Positions 52,158 to 64,000 of a DNA stretch of 64,000 nucleotides are shown one piece after another; the first letter of the stretch is position 1, and every line of letters begins with the position of its first letter. The notes under the pieces were generated by a model. The model ran no database searches. It saw only the letters and a program-made list of their open reading frames with translations, and had not been told where the DNA came from. The translations under genes were made by a program, and so were the position numbers. Source of the stretch: Rutidosis leptorrhynchoides. Taxonomy: Eukaryota; Streptophyta; Magnoliopsida; Asterales; Asteraceae. The DNA is taken from positions 97,996,001 through 98,060,000 of the forward strand of contig NC_092333.1 in assembly GCF_046630445.1 (NCBI RefSeq), written 5' to 3'.

Positions 52158-52772
52158 TTACATAATTGCCATGAAGGACGAAGATAGTTTATGTAGAACG
52201 ATTCGTAGAACGATTCGTAGAATGATGATTATGCTCGAGGTACAGAATGAGATGTTGAGGCATGAATTGTTGATGGTACTGGTGCTGTTACTGATGGTAC
52301 TGTTGGTGCCGGTGATGTTGTTGAAGCTGGTAAATTTTTGCACCATATTCTCCAAATTTATTACTCGAGCGCGAAGTTCATTGACTTCTTCTATTATTCC
52401 GGAATGATTGGCGGTCGAAACGAGCGAATGAATAAGGTGTAGAATTGTGGTTAGAATATAATTGTGACGAGATACTCTGAAAATGAGAGAGAAAATGGTG
52501 TCTCGAATAGCTTCGCCGATAAGTGCTTCAGGTTCATCGTCAAGAGGGTAATTTGGTTGGTGGAAAGGATCGCCTTCTTCGCGTCTCCATTGATTAAGTC
52601 GACTACGAACCCATTTCTAATTCATCCATAATAGATGATGGCTAATTGGTTGATTCATTCCGGTTACACTGCTTTCGGAGCTCGAGTGGAAATCCATATC
52701 GGAATAGCTGTCGGAATAACTATCGGAATAGCTATCGAAATCTGAGGGACTCGAACTGGTTGAGGGATTCAT
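52158..52772 (-). pseudogene. E8 small frame next to the primer site, unknown function
   Basis: On the minus strand, from ATG 52772 to TAA 52158 (204 codons) with one in-frame TAG at 52619-52617. The N-terminus is Ser/Asp/Tyr-rich with repeated SDSYSD. The middle has EEGDPFHQPNYPLDDEPEALIGEAIRDTIFSLIFRVSRHN, and a helix with NELRARVINLENMVQKF could form a coiled coil. It is not a Gag that I recognise. Its place directly after the primer site (386 bp from it), in sense with the element, suggests a real element protein, comparable in place to the extra frames of E5. Confidence 0.5.
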
Positions 52773-53143
52773 CTCGTACGATCAGATGAAGTATTTTCAA
52801 TAAGAAATAGATTATAGGATGTAGATTAGTACCCTGCAATACATAATTTACATATGCATATATAATACTAAAATCCCATAAGTTACGGAGGAATCTACGG
52901 AAGCTGTCAGGTAAAGGTAACAATAATAGATACGCTAAGATATGAATTTATCTATACACAGTCTATGCAATAGAGGCAGTAAGATGTGTCTAGACTTTAA
53001 AGATGAGAAGCAAATAATTTTTGACACTAAATGATAAGCAAAACTTTTGACATGCAGACACGGTCAAAGTCCAGACTTACTAATGCATCTAAACAACTAC
53101 CAGTTAGACACACTAATGCAAGACCTGGTTCGCTAAGACCATC

Positions 53144-53155
53144 GCTCTGATACCA
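53144..53155 (-). other. E8 primer binding site (initiator tRNA-Met)
   Basis: TGGTATCAGAGC on the minus strand, three bases from the 5' LTR. Confidence 0.85.
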
Positions 53156-53158
53156 TTC

Positions 53159-57261
<4,103 letters not shown>

Positions 57262-57418
57262 AACACAAACTTTATTTCGGGTTGAAAAGATACGTACACA
57301 CCTTGCCACTTTAGACAACGTCCAGTTTCCTTCGGCGTTCGAGCAAGCAACACGTACACTTCATACACGCATCGTACACCATAAATACATTATGTACAAT
57401 AAATATTTGGGTCTTACA

Positions 57419-59990
57419 ACTCTCCCCCACTTAAACTCGATCACGTCCTCGTGATCTTCTCCACTTAACCAATCCGGAACTACTCAACGGCCCTCAATCC
57501 TAAGTTCCAATCCGAACTTTCCTAGACAATTCTTCCCAATGAATCACCTTTAACAACTAAAATCGTCACCCGCGATTTATCAAAACCACCATCCGAGCAC
57601 TAAAACCTGCTCTTTTCCCCATATCGGGAAAAACTCAAACAATCTCGTACCGAGATATCAATTCCTTAGCGTACCTTTACCGAGGACAACACTAAAAGTG
57701 ACCAAGTTTCAACCTAAAGTCAACGATCCGAACGTTGAAGATCGAACCACATGAATCCTTACGGATTACACTTACCACTAAACATCCTTCGTAGTGCGCA
57801 ATACAACCAATACGCCACTATCCTAACATCATAAGCAACGGCTAAAACCAAAAGCGCCCAAAACGACTATGGCAACGCTAAACCTAAGGTGTACAAAATC
57901 GACTATTGTCACACCCGTAACAACATGTGAGCGAAACATCGCTATCGCCTCATTAATCCCACGACATGGTCCCTACGACCCCACTCTCGGCGTATAAAAC
58001 CACCAATAGATCACACATCCAACAATCATGAAGACTGGCCAAAAACTACACACATCAAAGATATTCAACATCCGTGACTCTTCTTGCACACATACATGGT
58101 CAACGTAAACGCCTCTCGAACGGCATACCATTTCTACGCTAACCATTATGGAGAACAATACAAGTAACCCTCTAATCACCCCATGGTTACACCCGACTTG
58201 GTTAAGCCTCCACACCAAAATAATTAACCCGAACTCGTTAGTCAAACACACTTGGTCAACCCGCCTCGATCAACACCTATCACTTAATTGATTAACCCGA
58301 CTTGGTTAAGTCAAACTTACTTGGTCAACCCGACTTGGTCAAACCTCTAACGACAAATGATTAACCCAACTTGGTTAGTCAAACGCATTCGGTCAATACC
58401 TAACATCAAATTGATTAACCCGACTCAGTTAGTCAAATACCCTAGGTCAACCCGACTCGGTCAATGCCTATCATCTAATTGATTAACCCGACCCGGTTAG
58501 TCAAACTCACTTGGTTAACCCGCCTCGGTCAACACCTAACATCTAGTTGATTAACCCGACTCGGTTAGTCAAACTCACTTGGTTAACCCGCCTAGGTCAA
58601 CACCTAACATCTAATTGATTAACCCGACTCGGTTAGTCAAACTCGCTTGGTTAACCCGCCTCGGTCAACACCTAACATCTAATTGATTAACGCGACCCGG
58701 TTAGTCAAACTCACTTGGTTAACCCGCCTCGGTCAACACCTAACATCTAATTGATTAACCCGACTCGGTTAGTCAAACTGCAATGGACTAACTCGACCTA
58801 GCTAGTCACTACATCACACTAGAATACCTTCGTGCGAGAGTATAAACTCCCCCACCTAGAACTCCGTTCCGTAAACACATCGTCGAAATAATAGCATCCC
58901 ATGGAATGGCCACTCATCAACATACACAACCAATATCCTCATTGGTAATAGTCCTCGAATTCTCACGAATTCGTCTCCAACAATAGCTCCCGACGATAAA
59001 CACATGCTCACTCTCACGGAAAGAGTGACCACTAATCCGACAACTAATGCGCCAATCGCATTATCATAACTCCTAAAAGAAAGACGAGGTTCACCCGTAT
59101 TGCATCTCTTAATACGCACGTCAACAAACCTTGCTCCAACCTTGAGCATACGAAGGATTTCGGATTATCCTTTGCTACTTCAACTGAAGCACTTACCGAA
59201 CGTACGGGTATTACTCTAGCAATCATCGAGTTGCTATCGCTTGTAACTTCCACACCGCCACTCAAACACCTAAGGGTTTTCTTGCCGGTAGCATATGCTC
59301 AATGTAACCGTAACGCCATCGGAGTCGAATACCACGCTAGTAGGTATGAAAGAGGCACCTAACGTTGCGTTCCGTAGACTCCATTACCAACATTCATCTA
59401 GACCAAACACTTGATCTTAGGGGTTTCATCCACCCGACGAACCTCATGGATCATCAACTTCAACACGAAAGCGAACACGCTCTAACATCCGAATACTACT
59501 ACAATCGCCTAACATACGTGTAACTCTAGCATTAAACTCAGCGTCGTTCCTCTCGATCCCATTTCCCGTCGCCATTCTAAGGAATGCAAAGCGATTAGAT
59601 CACGAACGTATAAAGCACACACACAATACCACCCCATCTTGCTAAACACTCGGCGTACATCACTTGCTAGACACGATTTGCACCCGTAATAAGGTTTGGA
59701 AGTCCTTATTACGCATACACGTCGTATCGACTCGTTAGTACAACGACCGCCTCTCTTGATGATATATGCAACCGCAAACACAAACAAAACATAACACAAG
59801 AATCATTATCACAGCACAATAGCATATTAATAATATCGGCATTACTAATATAAATGTTAGTCAACCTATAAACAAGGCACTAACTAAACCCATTCCGACC
59901 CGTAATCCTACAAGTCCCGCAACAAATTTAGCACACACAAAAGTCTAAGTCTAGGCACCTATCTCAAGTCACCTAAATCCCTTAGACCAT
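57419..59990 (-). other. E7 interior: no gag or pol
   Basis: 2.57 kb between the polypurine tract and the primer site. No retroviral domain on either strand; frames of 60-97 codons occur but match nothing. A 68-bp tandem array covers 58200-58790. Base composition is richer in C (plus strand) than in the neighbouring elements. Confidence 0.7.
58200..58790. repeat. 68-bp tandem array in the E7 interior
   Basis: About eight units of attgattaacccgactcggt followed by tagtcaaactcacttggtta and acccgcctcggtcaacacct. Within each unit TTAACCCG..TCGGTTAGTCAA and TTGGTTAACC form partial inverted repeats. The four rightmost units are the most alike. Confidence 0.9.
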
Positions 59991-60002
59991 GCTCTGATAC
60001 CA
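59991..60002 (-). other. E7 primer binding site (initiator tRNA-Met)
   Basis: TGGTATCAGAGC on the minus strand, two bases from the LTR. Confidence 0.85.
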
Positions 60003-60004
60003 CT

Positions 60005-62571
60005 TGTAACAACCCAACCCGATATACAATCGACCACGTGAAATTTACCAACAAAAAAAAAATTTCTTTGTTCAGCAGGTGGCGCGGCCCGCCATAACCT
60101 TGTGCGGCGCGCCAAAGTGGCCTGTCCAAAAAGTCTTGAAATGCTAAAATATTTGACCACTTCCCGACGTATTTAGACAAGACGCTATTCACAACATATT
60201 CATATATGAAAAACTAACATGTTCCGTTCATAAAATAAGTTTTACGAGACCGGGCCCACATCGGCCGTTTTACGACTTTCGTACGAAAATACAAGTTTTC
60301 AACCACATGATTTGTAATACAAAATAAAGGCCGAGCATGACGATTGGGGATACGCTACCCAATCCTAATCAATCCAAAAGCAAGCCTTCTAAAGCAACTA
60401 CGCAAGTCCACTAGTCCCCGCTTACCCGAGCCTCCGCATCCATGCAATCTATAAAAAAGTCAACAACGAGAGGGTAAGCTAACGCTTAGTGAATGCAATA
60501 CTTATACATATACATATGTAATTTACCTACACGCATCCACTTACAATACCATGCAAACAAAATGCATAAACGAGCTAGCAACACCAAATATACGACTAGC
60601 AACAACGTTAGTATATAAATCGCCACAATAATATACTAAATCACAATAATGCATAAATATAACAAACCGTTCCCCGCTATGGCACTACCGACTTGTAGAC
60701 GACCATTAACGTCGAGTCTCACTCGTATGATGTCACCGACTTGTGACTCATCATAAGGTGTCACCGACTTGTGAATCACCATGTGGCATCACCGACTTGT
60801 GAAGCCCCACCTAGTGTCACCGACTTGTGAACACTAAGAAATGTCACCGACTTGTGAACACTAAGAAATGTCACCGACTTGTGACTCATCATAAGGTGTC
60901 ACCGACTTGTGAATCACCAAAGGGTGTCACCGACTTGTGAACTACCCACCAATATCTATGGGTCACCGACTTGTGAACGCCATGTGATATCACCGACTTG
61001 TGAAGCGCCACCAATAAGTGTCACCGACTCGTGAAGCACTATAGGGTGTCACCGACTTGTGAATCACCCGCCAATACATACGAGGTCACCGACTTGTGAA
61101 CCTCCAAGAGGTTCACCGACTTGCGAATCTCCTAACGAGACACTACCGACTCGTAGTTCTCTTCACCCATAGCCTCAATAAGTCACCAACTTGTGACATA
61201 ACGCCCAATACTCACGATGTGGCGCCTAAGGCCCACATCGCGTACGAGTAAATAAACCACATACATACATGTATAAATATTCCACTCACCTTGTCGCCTT
61301 GAAGAAATGCCACCGAATAATCCGCAACACACCGATGGAATGTACCTATTCCATTATCACAAACACAACAACACAATTAGGGTGGATTTACAAATCAACC
61401 CAAATTGACAACTAGTGCAATTTCGACCCAAATGCACTTCCAAGCACAAACCGTGCCCAAACTAACCAATAATCACTAACACAAGTGAGAATGGTCCTAA
61501 TACACCAATTAGACCCAATCATAGGTGTTAAACACCTATCTTGCCCAAAATGGCACTTAAACCCTAATTTGACCCATAAGAAGTCAACATCGCGCCATTA
61601 GCGAGTTTTGACACCAAAACATATTTAACTTGGTTTTATACTTCAACTTAATCTATTTTAAGTTTATAAACCTTATTAAATCAGCAATTGAGTCATAATC
61701 ATCAACAAACTCTAATTTTGACTCAAGTCAAAATTAGTCAACCCAAATTCACCTAAAGTGATTCCAACACTTCCATAATCACTAAATCTAGTGATTAAAC
61801 TCAAAAGTAAAGCCTAATCAAGGCCAAATCGTCAACCAACCCAAAACCCGCCAAGTGACAAGAATAACTAGTCACCATAAACCCATTTCATCATCTAAGA
61901 GGGTTTCACTACAAATCAAACTCAAACCCTAACTTGAATATCAAATCTAACAAATGTAATTCGGAGTTTGAACTTACCAATACCACCAAAACGATGCCGT
62001 TGACGAGTAGAACAACTTTAAAACCCGAGCTTTGGTGAGAATCCAACTCCTTCTTCTCCAAATCAAGCTCTCTCTCACTAAAAGTGGGTTTCTCTCACTA
62101 GGGTTTGAAGAGAGTGTTTGTGTGGGTGAGAAATGAGCTCCAAAGGAGTTCTAGATCAGTTTTGGTGAACCTAAACCGACCCTAAATGAAAAGACCAAAG
62201 TACCCCTCACTTAAGCCTTTTAAAAAGGCTGAAAACTGCATCAGACGGGTTCGGAGCGCCGCGCCGAAAGGTGGAGCGCCGCTCCAACCTACAGGTCAGT
62301 TTTCAGAAACTTGTTTTGGCCATAACTTTTTGACCGTAGCTCCGTTTTCGATGAATCAAATATCGTTGGAAACGTAATAAGATTTCCTTTCCAATGGTAA
62401 GGCTTTGAAATATCAACACAAATTTTATTTCGGGTTGAAAAGATACGTACACACCTTGCCACTTCAGACAACGTCCAGTTTCCTTCGGCGTTCGAGCAAG
62501 CAACACGTACACTTCATACACGCATCGTACACCATAAATACATTATGTACAATAAATATTTGGGTCTTACA
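60005..62571 (-). repeat. E7 5' LTR (2567 bp)
   Basis: Uninterrupted partner of the left LTR, with the same minisatellite (60685-61200) and GC-rich blocks. It has one unit fewer of the 20-bp GGCGCGCC tandem (60081-60115). It is followed by the duplication cataa at 62572-62576. Confidence 0.9.
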
Positions 62572-62706
62572 CATAACTAAATGTGCTGATGAATTCTGAC
62601 CGATTCTAGACAAGATTTCCTCAATCATATCCTCTGGTAGGTCTTCTAAAATATTCGGTTGTCTACCCTTAACGTCCATTTTGTTTTTATACTGTAAAAT
62701 AGACAA
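62572..62706 (-). CDS. E5 F-box protein, N-terminal part with the F-box
   Basis: On the minus strand, ATG 62706 or the better-placed in-frame ATG 62679 (MDVKGRQPNILEDLPEDMIE...) begins an F-box: LPEDMIEEILSRIG is the canonical first helix pair. The frame runs to the 5-bp duplication at 62572-62576, where E7 interrupts it, and resumes in the same frame at 43284. Together there are 36 plus 194 codons (230 aa from 62679) without a stop. An intron acceptor-like TCTATTTTACAG precedes the second ATG, so splicing from an upstream leader is possible. A chance origin is unlikely, because both the F-box and the downstream At2g35280-like region are present in order. Confidence 0.75.
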
Positions 62707-62816
62707 GGATTAGATTCGTAAAAGATAATTAACAAACAATACAAGTAATTTTTACATAGAACATAAAAGTACAAGCACACTATAATACATATAATACACA
62801 ACATGATTACAACCCT

Positions 62817-63482
62817 CTAATCTGAATCACTGGTTTCTTCTTCTTCGGACTTGGTTCGTTTTCCTAATTTTCTAGGGATATATGGTGTTCCTCTAATATG
62901 AGCCGTCGTTTTCCACAATGGTTTAGAAAAACCTGGTGGTTTAGAGGTTCCCGGGTTATTGTTAAAATCTAAGAAATACGGGCGTTTACGATATATATAA
63001 AGTTCATCGGGGTTGTAATCAGGTTTCTCTATTTCAATACCTTTTCCCTTATTGTTTTCTTTTGTTTTTTTAAATTGGGTCGAGGTAATTTCTATAACAT
63101 CATCGGAATCCTCGTCGGGATCTGATTCATCAGAAAATTGATAATTTTTCCAATATTTTGTTTCCTCAGCGGAAACACAATTGACCATTTTTAACTTTGG
63201 TCCGTTGGTTGAGGATTTTCTTTTATTTAATCGATTTACTGTAGGTATCAATATTTCTTCCTCCAGAACCTCTTCTTCTTCTGGTTCTTCCTCTTCCGAT
63301 TCCTCCTCTTCTGGTTCCTCTTCTTCCGGTTCCTCCTCTTCCGGTTCCTCCTCTTCTGGTTCCTCTTCTTCCGGTTCCTCCTCTTCCGGTTCCTCTTCGG
63401 GAATTTGTGAATCTTTCCAAAATATATTCGACTCTTCATTATTATTAGGTGAGTCGATGGGATTTGTACTAGTGGTAGACAT
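62817..63482 (-). CDS. E5 acidic Glu/Pro-repeat protein, function unknown
   Basis: A 221-codon frame on the minus strand starting 195 bp inside the primer site. After MSTTSTNPIDSPNNNEES come about eight tandem EEEPE units coded by a 15-bp DNA repeat (63270-63400). A mixed region follows with NKRKSSTNGPK, then a second acidic stretch (DESDPDEDSDDVIEIT), a Pro/Tyr/Arg-rich part (YIYRKRPYFLDF, FSKPLWKTTAHIRG) and a KRTKSEEEETSDSD end. There is no stop. No family recognised; it may be disordered. It lies in sense, 111 bp upstream of the F-box frame, in the place where gag usually starts. It could be an element leader protein or captured host sequence. Confidence 0.5.
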   Translation of the reverse strand: MSTTSTNPIDSPNNNEESNIFWKDSQIPEEEPEEEEPEEEEPEEEEPEEEEPEEEEPEEEESEEEEPEEEEVLEEEILIPTVNRLNKRKSSTNGPKLKMVNCVSAEETKYWKNYQFSDESDPDEDSDDVIEITSTQFKKTKENNKGKGIEIEKPDYNPDELYIYRKRPYFLDFNNNPGTSKPPGFSKPLWKTTAHIRGTPYIPRKLGKRTKSEEEETSDSD

Positions 63483-63676
63483 CTATCACACAATATCAAA
63501 CACATTAAGAGGTTAATATATCACATAATATTTACATGTTAATAATATATAGTTTCCAATAAAAGTGTTAAGCAATCGTATTTAAAGAAAACACGGTCGA
63601 AGTCCAGACTCACTAATGTATCCTAACAAACTCGATAAGACACACTAATGCAAATTTCTGGTTCTCTAAGACCAAC

Positions 63677-63688
63677 GCTTGGATACCA
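63677..63688 (-). other. E5 primer binding site (tRNA-Met type, diverged)
   Basis: TGGTATCCAAGC on the minus strand, two bases from the 5' LTR. It differs at two positions from the TGGTATCAGAGC of E4, E7 and E8. Confidence 0.65.
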
Positions 63689-63690
63689 AC

Positions 63691-64000
63691 TGAAATGTCC
63701 CGTTCATATTGATTATAAACGTTCCATATTAATTGATTTCGTTGTGAGGTTTTGACCTCTATATGAGACGTTTTTCAAAGACTGCATTCGTTTTTAAAAC
63801 AAACCATAACTTTATTTTATCAACAAGGTTAAAAAGACACCACCTAGATTATCCAGAAATGATAATCTAACAAATATCACACTTACACACTACCAATACA
63901 TATTGGTTTACAAATATTAATATGTTACAACAAAATAAATCTCGAATGCAGTTTTAAACAATATTATACAAGCATGCTAACACCAAATCTTGTCCATAAT
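63691..64000 (-). repeat. E5 5' LTR, cut by the window end
   Basis: Matches 31929-32240 with about seven differences in 310 bp. The remaining ~3.2 kb lie beyond the window. Confidence 0.9.

Noticed and set aside
63181..63516. Ser/Gly repeat frame on the plus strand
   Set aside because: It is the complement of the 15-bp repeat of the acidic E5 frame. The minus-strand frame is longer, in sense with the element and has a non-repeat remainder.

Overview
The window is nuclear DNA of a flowering plant, almost certainly a eudicot. It is AT-rich and full of plant LTR retrotransposons, a plant L1-type LINE, a TRIM, tRNA-derived SINEs and MITEs. One intron-containing gene of the plant PLAC8 family can be read from start to stop. 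The long chromovirus LTRs resemble those of large Asteraceae genomes, but that placement is an impression and has not been tested.

Layout. (i) 1-15430: a decayed Ty3/gypsy chromovirus (E1; reverse transcriptase/RNase H, then integrase end plus chromodomain, then a ~3 kb LTR) is split by a 10 kb non-autonomous element (E2, 1647-11783). E2 encodes only Gag and an aspartic protease, has a tRNA-Asp primer site and lacks RT and integrase. About 0.9 kb of E1 integrase is missing together with the last 21 bp of the E2 3' LTR. (ii) 15431-20440: gene-flanking DNA with a minus-strand promoter and first exon (17845-18359), two oppositely oriented SINEs and a short upstream duplication. (iii) 20441-30576: a seven-exon PLAC8-family gene on the plus strand (243 aa). 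Its second intron is 8.4 kb because a 5.9 kb LINE (E3, antisense, 15-bp target duplication) landed 51 bp from the splice acceptor. The LINE carries a 519-bp TRIM (E4) in its 3' region. (iv) 30577-31928: a receptor-kinase 3' end relic and a Stowaway-like MITE. (v) 31929 to the window end: a second chromovirus (E5), minus strand, whose 5' LTR runs off the right edge. It was invaded by an element now reduced to a solo LTR (E6, 38216-40558), and by a non-coding LTR element (E7, 43290-62571) that was itself invaded by another non-autonomous LTR element (E8, 45726-57261). Target duplications atcga, cataa and aacac confirm E6, E7 and E8.

The most interesting system is in E5. Between its primer site and gag it carries two extra sense-strand reading frames: an acidic Glu/Pro-repeat protein and a 230-codon F-box protein resembling the At2g35280 type. 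E7 interrupts the F-box frame exactly at a 5-bp duplication. Neither extra frame has a stop codon of its own, although gag-pol of the same element has at least ten stops and a frameshift. A retrotransposon that carries an F-box gene could influence host protein turnover or silencing; that function is inference. Other signals: an internal copy of the polypurine-tract motif in both E5 and E8 (a possible central PPT); a palindrome-rich promoter module shared by the LTRs of E2 and of the otherwise dissimilar E6; and LTR minisatellites with inverted-repeat units in E7.
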